This document shows, piece by piece, positions 16,680 through 25,004 of a stretch of 64,000 nucleotides of DNA. Origin of the DNA: Nocardioides zhouii (lineage in GTDB: Bacteria > Actinomycetota > Actinomycetes > Propionibacteriales > Nocardioidaceae); contig NZ_SDWV01000011.1 in NCBI RefSeq assembly GCF_004137345.1, forward strand, positions 1-64,000. Reading direction: 5' to 3'. The notes under the pieces were generated by a model. The model made no database searches. It had not been told where the DNA came from and saw only the letters and a list, made by a program, of their open reading frames with translations. A program made the position numbers and the translations under genes. Numbering within the stretch: the first letter of the stretch is position 1; every line of letters begins with the position of its first letter.

Positions 16680-17758
16680 GTGTGCACTTTCATGAAGCGG
16701 TCGTTGAGCTCGCCCTCGTAGTAGAAGATGGCTCGGCCGATGTTGTCCTCGGTCCAGGTCAGGGTGGGGAAATCGGGATCGGGGCGGTAGCCGCCGGTGA
16801 ACACCTCGTTACGGGTGCCGAGCGGGTCGAAGAAGTAGATGGTGGAGCCGCGGGTGATGCCGTGCCGGGTGGGACCGACGTCGAGCTGGATGCCGTTGTA
16901 GGCCAAGATGTCGGCCGCATCCCGGACGTCGTCCCACTCGTCGAGCCAGTAGGCGAAGTGGTGCAGGCCGCCGTTGGTGCCGTGCACGATGGCGAGGTCG
17001 TGAGGGGAGTGCGATCGCTCGAGCCAGGTGCCGAGCTGGTGGCCGTTGCCGTCGAGGAGCTGCTCGGTGATGCGGAACCCGAGCACGTCCATAAAGAACT
17101 GCGTGGAGTCCCCCACCTCCTCAGCCGTGATGAGCATGTGGTCCATCCGCGGCGGAGCGATCTGGTCGCGCACCATTCGCCCGAGGTCGCTCGGCTCGGG
17201 GGCGAGGGGCTCACGGCGGCGCGAGGTGCCGACCTTCTCGACATCGGCGACGAGTTCCATGACATGTCCGCTCGGGGTCGAGAAGCGGATCGACTCGCCT
17301 TGACCGAGGGTCTCGCCCCTGCTGAGACGCTCGACCGGGAACCCGAACCGGGAGACCTTCTTCTCGAGGTCGGCCAAGTCGTCCTCGTGGTGGACCTTGA
17401 ACGACATCAGGTCCATCCCCACCCGGGACGCGTAGCGCAGCCGCAGCGAGTGGTGGTCCTCCTCGTCCCAGCACTTGAGGTAGACCGAGTCCTCGGTGCG
17501 GGCAGTGACCTCCATCCCCATCACCCCGGTGTAGTAGGCGGTAGCTAGGTCGATGTCGGTGACCGTCACGTCCACGTGACCCAGCCGCAGGATGCCGCGC
17601 GGCGGACCGGTGACTGTGCTGCGAGTCGCTTGCCGTGAGTCGGACGGATCGAACCGTTGCCCGTCGGGAGGGGCGTCGGGCGCCATGATCCGCGTCGTCC
17701 CGGCCGGAGTCCCCTCGGCCAGGTCTACGGGGGGTGTGACTCCGTTCACATCCGTCAT
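16676..17758 (-). CDS. Catechol 2,3-dioxygenase (type I extradiol), copy 2
   Basis: A 360-residue protein. Start chosen at ATG 17758 (MTDVNGVTPPV), and another Met at 17686 is possible. A 60-residue N-terminal extension without homology precedes the dioxygenase (RLGHVDVTVTDIDLATAYY). The active domain keeps all ligands: His in PPRMDHMLI, His in GLHHFAYW and Glu in PLGTRNEVF, with SPHDLAIV around the catalytic His. It is the first gene of the nine-gene leftward operon, and an operator-like site lies 42 bp upstream of its start. Confidence 0.88.
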   Translation of the reverse strand: MTDVNGVTPPVDLAEGTPAGTTRIMAPDAPPDGQRFDPSDSRQATRSTVTGPPRGILRLGHVDVTVTDIDLATAYYTGVMGMEVTARTEDSVYLKCWDEEDHHSLRLRYASRVGMDLMSFKVHHEDDLADLEKKVSRFGFPVERLSRGETLGQGESIRFSTPSGHVMELVADVEKVGTSRRREPLAPEPSDLGRMVRDQIAPPRMDHMLITAEEVGDSTQFFMDVLGFRITEQLLDGNGHQLGTWLERSHSPHDLAIVHGTNGGLHHFAYWLDEWDDVRDAADILAYNGIQLDVGPTRHGITRGSTIYFFDPLGTRNEVFTGGYRPDPDFPTLTWTEDNIGRAIFYYEGELNDRFMKVHT

Positions 17759-17799
17759 GCTCCAGAACCTACGAACGACGCAGCTCCTTCGGGTGGCCT

Positions 17800-17816
17800 G
17801 TTCCGCCATGCAGAAC
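17800..17816. promoter_or_regulatory. GTTC-N9-GAAC operator-like site
   Basis: GTTCCGCCATGCAGAAC lies between the divergent dioxygenase operon (starting at 17758) and the gene at 17857. It shares GTTC and the last seven bases GCAGAAC with both sites at 5933-5979. That suggests the same regulator controls the entry operon and the lower-pathway operon. Confidence 0.6.
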
Positions 17817-17856
17817 ACAAGATGTGGCGCTCGTCACCAGCAGTCATCCTGAGGGC

Positions 17857-18510
17857 GTGAACGAGTCCCTGAACGACCCTGCGAGCATGCGCGAGCTCGT
17901 CCGCGACTACGTCCGGGCCGTCCACACGACGTACCTCGATCACGTCCAGCACCTCCCTCCGGCCGAGCGAGGTGGATTGCCCTTGGTCGCGGCCGGCGAC
18001 CTCACCGTCGTCGCCGCGGCGGCCCGTCGCCTGCACCTGGTCGCCACGACAGATCCGCTGCCCGCTCCCTCCGGCCCGGAGGTCGAGCTGGTCGACGAGC
18101 ACCTGGGTGTGCGCTGGCGGGTGAGGTTCTACGACCCGTCGGTGCTGCCCGAGCTGGGTGTCCTTGACGAGGATCCACCCGACGTCGTACGCCGAGTGCT
18201 GGGCATCAGCGACACCGTCTACCACCTCACCGTCGCGATCGGTGGCGGCCTCAGCGGCCACCATGCGTCCCACTCGGGGGTAGCCCTGGCCAACCAGCAC
18301 TCCCAGATGGGCCGCGACCTTGAGCGCATCCGGCGTGCACTCCCCCGCCAGCGCGAGGTGGTCGACGAGCTCGGCATCTGCGCACGCCTCGGTCTCGACC
18401 GGGCCGCTGCCCTTCTGGCTGCCGACCTCACCTCCGGGCGCGTCGACGCAGAGTCCGGTGCGCCGGCCGCTGCCAGAATGGACGCCGTCCTACGTGACGT
18501 GACTCGATGA
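17857..18510 (+). CDS. Hypothetical protein, cotranscribed with an IclR regulator
   Basis: About 217 residues from GTG 17857; GTG 17824 and ATG 17887 are alternatives, and none has a good ribosome site. I do not recognise it. It has no signal peptide or membrane segment. Visible parts are a helical start (MRELVRDYVRAVHTTYLDHV), a central His-rich stretch (GLSGHHASHSGVALANQ) and an Arg-rich helix. Its stop overlaps the IclR start in ATGA, so the two are translationally coupled. A link to effector sensing or to the divergent catechol pathway is plausible but unproven. Confidence 0.55.
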   Translation: MNESLNDPASMRELVRDYVRAVHTTYLDHVQHLPPAERGGLPLVAAGDLTVVAAAARRLHLVATTDPLPAPSGPEVELVDEHLGVRWRVRFYDPSVLPELGVLDEDPPDVVRRVLGISDTVYHLTVAIGGGLSGHHASHSGVALANQHSQMGRDLERIRRALPRQREVVDELGICARLGLDRAAALLAADLTSGRVDAESGAPAAARMDAVLRDVTR

Positions 18511-19286
18511 CCTCCTCCGTCCCGGCAGGCGCTGAACGACTTTCGAGTGTGGCGACGGCGTCTCGCATCTTGCGTGAGTTCGGCAAGCACAGCACCCAGC
18601 TGGGGGTCAGCCAGCTTGCTCGCAGCGTCGGCGTGGGCAAGAGCACGGCGCACCGGGTCATCTGGACGCTCGTGGAGGAGGGACTGCTGGAGAAGGTGGA
18701 GGAGACCGGTCTCTTCCGTCTCACCTCGGTCATGCGAGGCCTGGGAGCCAGCGCCGAGACCGCCCAGCGCCTGCACGAGGCGGCCACACTCCCTCTCGAC
18801 AACCTCCGCCCCCACACGACCGGGACGCTCCACGTTGCGATCCTCGACGGCTTTGACGTGCTCTACGTGGAGCGCCGCGAGGGCCGCGGCGCCATCCCGG
18901 TCTTCCGCTCCGTCGGCGCGCGCAACGCTTCCTACGTGACCTCGAGCGGCAAGGTTCTGCTGGCCTATCTGCCAGACGACCAACTGCAGTCACTGGTCGC
19001 GGGCATGCGTCTCGTTCCCCGGACGCCGCGCACCATCACATCGCGCTCGCTGCTTCTCGCCGAGCTCGCTCTGGTCCGCCGCCAGGGTTTTGCCGAGAAC
19101 CGCGGCGAGTCCCAGCCGGGCATGTGCTCGATCGCGGCGCCGATCCGCGATCCGCTGGGCCGGGTCGTCGCGTCCGTGTCGGTGGCCGAGCACGTCGCGG
19201 ACGAGGCAGCCGGGCTGCTACACCTCGTACGCCCGGTCACCGAGACTGCTCAAAGGATCTCTGCGGGCTTGGGATGGCAACCGTGA
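18507..19286 (+). CDS. IclR-family transcriptional regulator
   Basis: A 259-residue protein with an N-terminal helix-turn-helix (LGVSQLARSVGVGKSTAHRV) and the IclR effector domain (ASYVTSSGKVLLAYL, later CSIAAPIRDPLGRVVASVSV). It is the second of three IclR paralogues. It is coupled to the hypothetical gene upstream by ATGA and overlaps the ferredoxin gene downstream by 13 bp. It lies next to the dioxygenase-phosphotransferase-oxygenase operon and is its most likely regulator through the site at 17800-17816. Confidence 0.88.
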   Translation: MTSSVPAGAERLSSVATASRILREFGKHSTQLGVSQLARSVGVGKSTAHRVIWTLVEEGLLEKVEETGLFRLTSVMRGLGASAETAQRLHEAATLPLDNLRPHTTGTLHVAILDGFDVLYVERREGRGAIPVFRSVGARNASYVTSSGKVLLAYLPDDQLQSLVAGMRLVPRTPRTITSRSLLLAELALVRRQGFAENRGESQPGMCSIAAPIRDPLGRVVASVSVAEHVADEAAGLLHLVRPVTETAQRISAGLGWQP

Positions 19287-19669
19287 CCGCGGCCTGGGAA
19301 CGGGTGTGTCGCGTCGAGGAGGCGGCTCATGACACACCAGTGGGCAGGGTGGTGGGGAGTTCCGGGCAGGACCGGGACCGGGTATGTGTCGTGGCGACGA
19401 GCGACGGGGAGTACGTCGCCCTGCTGGATCGGTGCCCGCATCGCGACATCGCGCTGTCGGGAGGCGTCGTACGGGACAACACGTTGATCTGTCCGGGCCA
19501 CTTCTGGCGCTTCGAGCTCCCTTCGGGCACCAGGACCGACCTGCCCGATCGCGGCGCCACGGTCTATCCCACTCGCATCGTCGACGGCTGGGTGGAGGCG
19601 CTCCTGCCAGCGCCCGCCGCTCCCCAGTCAATCCGGGAGTGGCTGCTGGCGCAGGCTCGTCAGGACTGA
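19274..19669 (+). CDS. Rieske-type ferredoxin
   Basis: A 131-residue protein starting at ATG 19274 inside the end of the IclR gene. It has one Rieske [2Fe-2S] site: CPHRDIALSGG and CPGHFWRFE. A 130-residue chain with only this domain is a BphA3/NirD-like soluble ferredoxin. That is unexpected here because the PDR-type reductase already contains its own ferredoxin domain and needs no separate carrier. It may serve a different oxygenase outside the operon or be a redox-linked sensor partner of IclR. Confidence 0.82.
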   Translation: MATVTAAWERVCRVEEAAHDTPVGRVVGSSGQDRDRVCVVATSDGEYVALLDRCPHRDIALSGGVVRDNTLICPGHFWRFELPSGTRTDLPDRGATVYPTRIVDGWVEALLPAPAAPQSIREWLLAQARQD

Positions 19670-20695
19670 TCAAGCGGTCGCCAGGTCACGGGCCCGCAGG
19701 AGATCGAGCGCGATGTCGACCAGCATGTCTTCCTGGCCTCCGACGAGTCGGCGCTTGCCGACCTCGACGAGCAGGTCGCGGGTGTCCACGCCGTACTCCT
19801 GGGCTGCGTTCTCGGCGTGCCGCAGGAACGAGGAGTAGACACCGGCATAACCGAGCGTGAGGGTCTCGCGGTCCACGCGCACCGGCCGGTCCTGGAGCGG
19901 GCGGACGATGTCGTCGGCGGCGTCCTGGAGCTTGAAGACGTCGCAGCGGTGATTCCAGCCCTGCAGGTCGGCGACGGCGACAAACGGCTCGATCGGGCAG
20001 TTGCCTGCACCGGCGCCCTGACCGGCGAGCGAGGCATCAACACGGTAGACGCCCTCCTCGACGGCGACGACAGAGTTGGCGACGGAGAGGGAGAGGTTCT
20101 CGTGTGCGTGGATTCCGATCTGGGTGCGCGGGTCAAGGACGTCGCGGTAGGCGCGCACCCGCTCCCGGACACCGTCCATGGTCAGACGGCCTCCCGAGTC
20201 GGTGACATAGACGCAGTGTGCCCCGTAGGACTCCATCAGCGTGGCCTGCTTCGCCAGGTCTTCAGCCGGCGACATGTGGGACATCATCAAGAACCCGGAC
20301 ACGTCCATACCGATCTCGCGAGCCGTCTCGATGTGCTGCTTGGCAACGTCCGCCTCGGTGCAGTGAGTGGCCACCCGTACTGACCGGACGCCCAAGGAGT
20401 AGGCCTCCCTCAGGTGCTCGACGGTGCCGATGCCGGGCACGAGCAAGGAGGTGAGGGTGGCGTTCTGGATGACCGACGCGGCAGCCTCGATCCACTCCCA
20501 ATCTGTGTGCGACCCCGGCCCGTAGTTGAGCGATCCCCCGCCGAGGCCGTCACCGTGCGTGACCTCGATCGCGTCGACCCCTGCATCGTCGAGGGCGGTC
20601 ACGATCCGCTTGACGTCCGCGGGGTCGATCCGGTGCCGGATAGCGTGCATGCCGTCGCGCAGAGTGACGTCCTGGATGTAGAGCTCGGTGCTCAC
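19670..20695 (-). CDS. dmpG: 4-hydroxy-2-oxovalerate aldolase
   Basis: A 341-residue protein from a GTG start. It is a DmpG/MhpE-type class II aldolase of the HMG-CoA-lyase fold: VTLRDGMHA at the N-terminus with the catalytic Arg-Asp, [10 protein letters not shown], and the metal-binding [12 protein letters not shown] region. It splits 4-hydroxy-2-oxovalerate to pyruvate and acetaldehyde. Acetaldehyde is channelled to the dehydrogenase encoded immediately upstream, which it overlaps by 4 bp (GTGA), in line with the known DmpG-DmpF complex. Confidence 0.93.
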   Translation of the reverse strand: MSTELYIQDVTLRDGMHAIRHRIDPADVKRIVTALDDAGVDAIEVTHGDGLGGGSLNYGPGSHTDWEWIEAAASVIQNATLTSLLVPGIGTVEHLREAYSLGVRSVRVATHCTEADVAKQHIETAREIGMDVSGFLMMSHMSPAEDLAKQATLMESYGAHCVYVTDSGGRLTMDGVRERVRAYRDVLDPRTQIGIHAHENLSLSVANSVVAVEEGVYRVDASLAGQGAGAGNCPIEPFVAVADLQGWNHRCDVFKLQDAADDIVRPLQDRPVRVDRETLTLGYAGVYSSFLRHAENAAQEYGVDTRDLLVEVGKRRLVGGQEDMLVDIALDLLRARDLATA

Positions 20696-21666
20696 GCGGG
20701 GACTCCTTCGGTGAGTCGGGCGGCCAGAGCCTCGGCGGTCCGCATCGCGGCCGACGTCATGATGTCGAGGTTGCCGGCATAGGCGGGGAGGTAGTGGGCG
20801 GCGCCCTCGACCTCGAGGAAGACCGAGACCTTGTGCGTCACGGTGACCTCACCGACGCCCTTGCCGAGCAAGGTGTGAACGGGTTCACCGGCCGGCAGCC
20901 GGCTGAACTGCACGGCTTGCTTGAGGCGGTAGCCGGGGACGTACTCGGCGACCGAGGCGACCATCTCGTCAACCGACGCGCGGATCTGATCCTGCAGCAG
21001 CTCCTGCGGGTCGTTGATGAGCGTGAAGACCGTGTCGCGCATGATCATCGGCGGCTCTGCCGGGTTGAGGATGATGATCGCCTTGCCCTTCCAGGCACCG
21101 CCGACCGCTTCCACCGCGTGCGCCGTGGTCTCGGTGAACTCGTCGATGTTGGCCCGGGTACCGGGTCCGGCCGACTTGCTCGCCACGGACGCGACGATCT
21201 CGGCGTAGGGCACTGCGGTGACGCGCGAGACGGCGGCGACGATCGGGATCGTGGCCTGCCCCCCGCAGGTGACCATGTTGACGTTGCTCACGCCGATGTG
21301 TTCGTCGAGGTTGACCGGTGGCACCACGAACGGGCCGATGGCCGCGGGGGTGAGGTCGACCAGGATCTTTCCGTAGGGCGCCAGCTTCGCCGCGTTCGCC
21401 CTGTGCGCCCCTGCAGAGGTTGCGTCGAAGACGATGGCGATGTCGTCGAAGCCGTCGAGCGCGATGAGCCCGTCGACGCCGTCCGACGTGATGGGGACGC
21501 CGAAGCGCTCGGCTCGGGCGAGTCCGTCGGACGTCGCATCGATGCCGACCATGGCGCCCATCTCCAGGGTCTCCGAGATGCGCAGCACCTTGATCATGAG
21601 GTCAGTGCCGATGTTGCCCGGCCCGATGATGGCGACCTTGGTCGCACCAGTTCCTGCCTTGGCCAT
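20692..21666 (-). CDS. Acetaldehyde dehydrogenase (acylating)
   Basis: A 324-residue protein. It has an N-terminal Rossmann fold ([20 protein letters not shown]), the catalytic cysteine region [16 protein letters not shown] and the C-terminal dimerisation region ([21 protein letters not shown], cut as [14 protein letters not shown] / LDIMTSA). This is the DmpF/MhpF/BphJ family, which turns acetaldehyde, NAD+ and CoA into acetyl-CoA. It is second in the three-gene operon hydratase-dehydrogenase-aldolase, the shared lower end of all meta-cleavage branches in the island. Confidence 0.93.
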   Translation of the reverse strand: MAKAGTGATKVAIIGPGNIGTDLMIKVLRISETLEMGAMVGIDATSDGLARAERFGVPITSDGVDGLIALDGFDDIAIVFDATSAGAHRANAAKLAPYGKILVDLTPAAIGPFVVPPVNLDEHIGVSNVNMVTCGGQATIPIVAAVSRVTAVPYAEIVASVASKSAGPGTRANIDEFTETTAHAVEAVGGAWKGKAIIILNPAEPPMIMRDTVFTLINDPQELLQDQIRASVDEMVASVAEYVPGYRLKQAVQFSRLPAGEPVHTLLGKGVGEVTVTHKVSVFLEVEGAAHYLPAYAGNLDIMTSAAMRTAEALAARLTEGVPA

Positions 21667-21670
21667 GTGC

Positions 21671-22465
21671 CTACTCCTCGGAGAACGTTGCCGTCACCGA
21701 GCCGAGGCCGGTGAGGGTGGCGGTGACGACGTCACCCGGGTTGACGGCGACCATCGGCCCCAGGGCGCCCGACAGGATGACCTGCCCGGCACGCAGCGGG
21801 TCGCCGAAGTCGCGGGCGGTGCGCGCGAGCCACGCCATCGCGTTGAGCGGGTCGTCCAGGCAGGCAGCGCCGTTGCCGTGCGAGACCTGCTCATCACCAC
21901 GGACCATGGTCATCGCGACCGACACCGGCTCCACCTCCTCGAGCGTGCGTCGCTCGGACCCGAGGACATAGAGGGCACTGGACCCGTTGTCCGCGACCGT
22001 GTCACCGAAGGTGATGTCCCAGTTGGCGACGCGGCTGTCGACGATCTCGATCGCGGCAGTGACGTAGTCCACCGCTCGCCGGATCTGGGCGTCGTCGAGG
22101 TCGCCATCTACGAGGTCCTCCTTGAGGACGAATGCCACTTCTGCCTCGGCCTTCGGTTGGAGGAGCCTGGCCATGGGGATGACCTCGTGCTCGCCGTAGG
22201 CCATGTCGTCGAAGAGGTAGCCCAGGTCCGGCTGGTCGACCCCGATCTGCTTCTGCACAGCCTTCGACGTGAGTCCGATCTTGCGTCCGACCACCGTCGC
22301 TCCGGCCGCCAACCGTGCGGCGGTGCCGCGTGCCTGGACGGCGTAGGCCGCCTCGATGTCGCTCGCGCCGATCAGATCGCGCACGGGCGCGCACGGCACG
22401 CCGCTCGCCGCGGCCTCGAGCAGCCGTTCGGATGCGGCGACCACGCTGAGATCTTCAGTGTCCAT
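21671..22465 (-). CDS. 2-oxopent-4-enoate hydratase
   Basis: A 264-residue protein from ATG 22465 ([12 protein letters not shown]). Family marks are [16 protein letters not shown], the [13 protein letters not shown] metal region, [21 protein letters not shown] (read as two parts, [10 protein letters not shown] / [11 protein letters not shown]) and [12 protein letters not shown] call it the hydratase because it leads an operon with the aldehyde dehydrogenase and aldolase. It would hydrate 2-hydroxypenta-2,4-dienoate to 4-hydroxy-2-oxovalerate, the aldolase substrate. Confidence 0.87.
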   Translation of the reverse strand: MDTEDLSVVAASERLLEAAASGVPCAPVRDLIGASDIEAAYAVQARGTAARLAAGATVVGRKIGLTSKAVQKQIGVDQPDLGYLFDDMAYGEHEVIPMARLLQPKAEAEVAFVLKEDLVDGDLDDAQIRRAVDYVTAAIEIVDSRVANWDITFGDTVADNGSSALYVLGSERRTLEEVEPVSVAMTMVRGDEQVSHGNGAACLDDPLNAMAWLARTARDFGDPLRAGQVILSGALGPMVAVNPGDVVTATLTGLGSVTATFSEE

Positions 22466-22507
22466 GTCGCCATCGTGGAGGCCAAGCGGGTGGCGTCCTA
22501 GCAATCA

Positions 22508-22524
22508 GTTCCACTGACTGGAAC
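22508..22524. promoter_or_regulatory. GTTC-N9-GAAC palindromic operator-like site
   Basis: GTTCCACTGACTGGAAC is a perfect 6-bp inverted repeat (GTTCCA / TGGAAC) around five bases. It lies in the 69-bp gap between the divergent hydratase operon and the IclR gene. It fits the GTTC-N9-GAAC form of the sites at 5933, 5963 and 17800. The IclR protein encoded at 22535 probably represses or activates both directions here. Confidence 0.65.
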
Positions 22525-22534
22525 ACTCCTGCTC

Positions 22535-23305
22535 GTGACCTTCGATCAGAGCAGTGTCCTCGGGAAGGTCATGGTCGTGCTCGAGGCCTTCTCCGCGGAC
22601 GACACCGGCGTCGGCTTCACGGAGCTCCAACGACGCACCGGCCTGCCCAAGGCCACGCTCCATCGGATCGCAGGCGACCTAGTCTCCGCCCGACTTCTCA
22701 CCCGTGTCGACGGTGCCTTCCACCTCGGCTCCCACCTCTTCGAGCTCGGCATGCGCGCGTCCGTCGAGCGGACCCTGCTGGAGGTCGCGACTCCGTTCCT
22801 CGAAGATCTCTACGAGCGCACGCACGAGACCGTCCACCTGGGCCTTCGAGAGGGCGCGGAGGTGGTCTACGTCGCCAAGGTTGGGGGCCACCGGCAAGCG
22901 AGATCTCCTTCACGCGTGGGTGGTCGACTGCCCCTGCACGTGACGGCGATCGGCAAGGCGTTGTTGGCGTGGGCTGACGAGGAGGACCGGATCGCGGTGC
23001 TGACGGCGCCCCTCGAGCGACGTACGGCCCGGACGATCACCGCGCCTGGGCGGCTTCGCGAACAGCTCGACCGGGTGCGAGAAGACGGCGTGGCATTCGA
23101 GTACGAGGAGGGCGCTCTGGGCCTGGTCTGTGTCGCGGCTCCCGTGCTCGATGCCGCCGACCGACCCGTGGCGGCGATCAGCGTCGCCGGTGCGATCAGC
23201 CGCTTCCGCCCTACCGATCACGCCGCCTCTGTCCGCGCGGCCGCAGCCGGTGTCGCCGCAACCCTCGCTCGCCGTCAACTGCTCCACGCTGAGGGCCGCG
23301 CCTGA
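22535..23305 (+). CDS. IclR-family transcriptional regulator
   Basis: A 256-residue protein from GTG 22535. It has a helix-turn-helix (VGFTELQRRTGLPKATLHRI) and the effector domain (LPLHVTAIGKALLAWA, then VCVAAPVLDAADRPVAAISV). It is divergent from the hydratase-dehydrogenase-aldolase operon across a 69-bp gap that contains a perfect palindrome. This is the classic arrangement for an autoregulated local activator or repressor. It is the third IclR paralogue in 20 kb. Confidence 0.9.
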   Translation: MTFDQSSVLGKVMVVLEAFSADDTGVGFTELQRRTGLPKATLHRIAGDLVSARLLTRVDGAFHLGSHLFELGMRASVERTLLEVATPFLEDLYERTHETVHLGLREGAEVVYVAKVGGHRQARSPSRVGGRLPLHVTAIGKALLAWADEEDRIAVLTAPLERRTARTITAPGRLREQLDRVREDGVAFEYEEGALGLVCVAAPVLDAADRPVAAISVAGAISRFRPTDHAASVRAAAAGVAATLARRQLLHAEGRA

Positions 23306-23333
23306 CCCCAAGCAGTGGTCCGCGCCGGTCTGG

Positions 23334-24128
23334 TCACACACATCGCATAGCGCACGATCCGAGCTCAGGAGACGAAACACGGACCGTCAGCCCCGGCGTG
23401 AGATCGACGGGCGCAGTGATACCACCGGTGAGCACCACCATGCCCGGCTCAAGAGCGGCTTCTCGAAGATGTAGCTGGCGGACCAGCCACGCCACCGCCT
23501 CGGCGGGCGATCCCATGGCCGCCTCGCCGAAGCCGGTGCGAGCAATCAGTCCCGACTCCATGGTGAGGCGCAACGACTTCGGCGGCACGATCGCAGGGTG
23601 GAAGTCCCCCAGGACGTAGGCGGCTGCAGAGGAGCCGTCCGCGGTGTTGTCGAGCCAGTCGAAGTCGTAGCTGATCCACCGAGGATCAACCACTTCCAGC
23701 GCAACTGCCCACCTCCCCGCTGCCGCGACGGCTTCCGCGTCGACGTCCGCTCCTTGAACGGTTCTGTCAGCCAGGAATGCGAACTCGGGCTCGGCCTTGG
23801 GATGGATGAGCCGCGCCAGGTCAAGCACGCCATCGTCCGCATGCATGTAGGCCCAGAGGGTGCCGAAGTTCGGCTCGTCGATCCCGAGGGCGCGGCGCAT
23901 CGCTTCGGACGTCCAACCCAGCTTGTATCCCATGAGTCTCTCGCCCCGCCGCACCCGCAAGCCATCGCGCGCGACAGCAATGCCCCACGTTTCGACGTTC
24001 GTCAGGTCTGGAAACCGCTTGGAAATCGGTTGAAGCCCCGTTCGGTCCTGCTCGGCCCGATCCAGATCGAGGGCCGCAGCGTAGACGAGCTCGTTCCGGA
24101 CGTCACTTGCGTCCTCAGATCTCGTCAC
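23334..24128 (-). CDS. Hydratase/decarboxylase family protein, third paralogue
   Basis: A 264-residue protein of the 2-oxopent-4-enoate hydratase fold: GYKLGWTSEAMRRALGI, the EPEFAFLADRT metal region, EVVDPRWISYDF and TADGSSAAAYVLG. It is more divergent than the two copies at 6050 and 21671 (EVVDPRW replaces EVIDSRY). It is convergent with the IclR gene and downstream of the GntR gene, nearest the second aromatic module. It may be that module's own hydratase for a substituted dienoate, or a fumarylacetoacetate-hydrolase-like variant. Confidence 0.75.
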   Translation of the reverse strand: MTRSEDASDVRNELVYAAALDLDRAEQDRTGLQPISKRFPDLTNVETWGIAVARDGLRVRRGERLMGYKLGWTSEAMRRALGIDEPNFGTLWAYMHADDGVLDLARLIHPKAEPEFAFLADRTVQGADVDAEAVAAAGRWAVALEVVDPRWISYDFDWLDNTADGSSAAAYVLGDFHPAIVPPKSLRLTMESGLIARTGFGEAAMGSPAEAVAWLVRQLHLREAALEPGMVVLTGGITAPVDLTPGLTVRVSSPELGSCAMRCV

Positions 24129-24197
24129 GACGCTCCATCCCCTCCCGCGCGGTCCTGACCACGATACAAACGCACGCGAGGAGAACCGGCTGGAGTT

Positions 24198-24917
24198 CTA
24201 CGCGGGCTTATCGAGGTCGTCGCGGAACAGTGCGACCGTCTCGACGATGTGGGACTGCATGGCGACGCGGGCGACCTCGCCGTTTCGGGAGCGAATGGCG
24301 CTGCGGATGACGTCGTGGTCGTGGTTGCGGTTGGTCACGGCGTCGGAGAGGTGCTGGGCGCCGCCGATGGTGTTGATGAAGAAGTCACTCATGTCCCACA
24401 TTCGTTCGCTGAGCTCAGCCATCACACGAGAGTGGGCCATGTGGTGGATGACGAGGTGGAACTCGCGGTTGAGGAACCGGTAGCCGCGTGAGCGTGCCGT
24501 GGTGTCGGTAGCGTGCTCGAGGTCGGCGATGCGCTGCCAGGTGTCGTCAAGGTCTTCTAGCTGTGCGTCGGTGCGGCGCGTCGCGGCAGCTGCGGCGATC
24601 TCACCCTCGAACCGGCCGAACAGGTTGAAGAAGTCGAGGGTCTCCTGCGAGGTGTAGTGCGCGACGCGGCATCCGCTCTGGGGCACGATCTGGACGATGC
24701 CGATGGCCTCGAGGCGGCGCATGGCGTCCATGACGGGCTGCTTGGAGACGCCGAACTCGGCCTTGACCTCCTCGATGGAGATGCGGGACCCGGCCGGGTA
24801 CTGGCCCGAGAGGAGCCGTTCCTTGAGCTCGTCGAGGACGACGGTGCCCAAGCGCTGGCCCGTGCGGCGCACCGGCATTTCGACCACGTTGGCTCCTTCG
24901 CTCTCGACGGTTCTCAC
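24198..24917 (-). CDS. GntR-family (FadR/FCD type) regulator
   Basis: A 239-residue protein from GTG 24917. The N-terminal winged helix reads GSRISIEEVKAEFGVSKQPV, with MDAMRRLEAIGIVQIVPQSG completing it. The C-terminal FCD-type helical domain has metal-ligand-like His residues (REFHLVIHHMAHS, AMQSHIVETV). FCD proteins bind acidic ligands via a metal. It lies downstream of the MhpB-MhpC-hydroxylase genes on the same strand. It most likely binds the two ACTAG-N4-CTAGT sites in the module's divergent promoter (28995-29166). Confidence 0.88.
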   Translation of the reverse strand: MRTVESEGANVVEMPVRRTGQRLGTVVLDELKERLLSGQYPAGSRISIEEVKAEFGVSKQPVMDAMRRLEAIGIVQIVPQSGCRVAHYTSQETLDFFNLFGRFEGEIAAAAATRRTDAQLEDLDDTWQRIADLEHATDTTARSRGYRFLNREFHLVIHHMAHSRVMAELSERMWDMSDFFINTIGGAQHLSDAVTNRNHDHDVIRSAIRSRNGEVARVAMQSHIVETVALFRDDLDKPA

Positions 24918-25004
24918 TCTAGGTGGTGGGACGCCCGCTCCTGCGGTGCGACGGGGGTGCAGAGCCGCAGGAGCGGGCGAGAGTGGTGTCCCAGTGTGGA
25001 TGGC

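Noticed and set aside
24182-24199. AGAAC-N8-GTTCT inverted repeat near the GntR stop
   Set aside because: Half-sites point the opposite way to the GTTC-N9-GAAC family and it overlaps a stop codon away from any promoter I can argue for.
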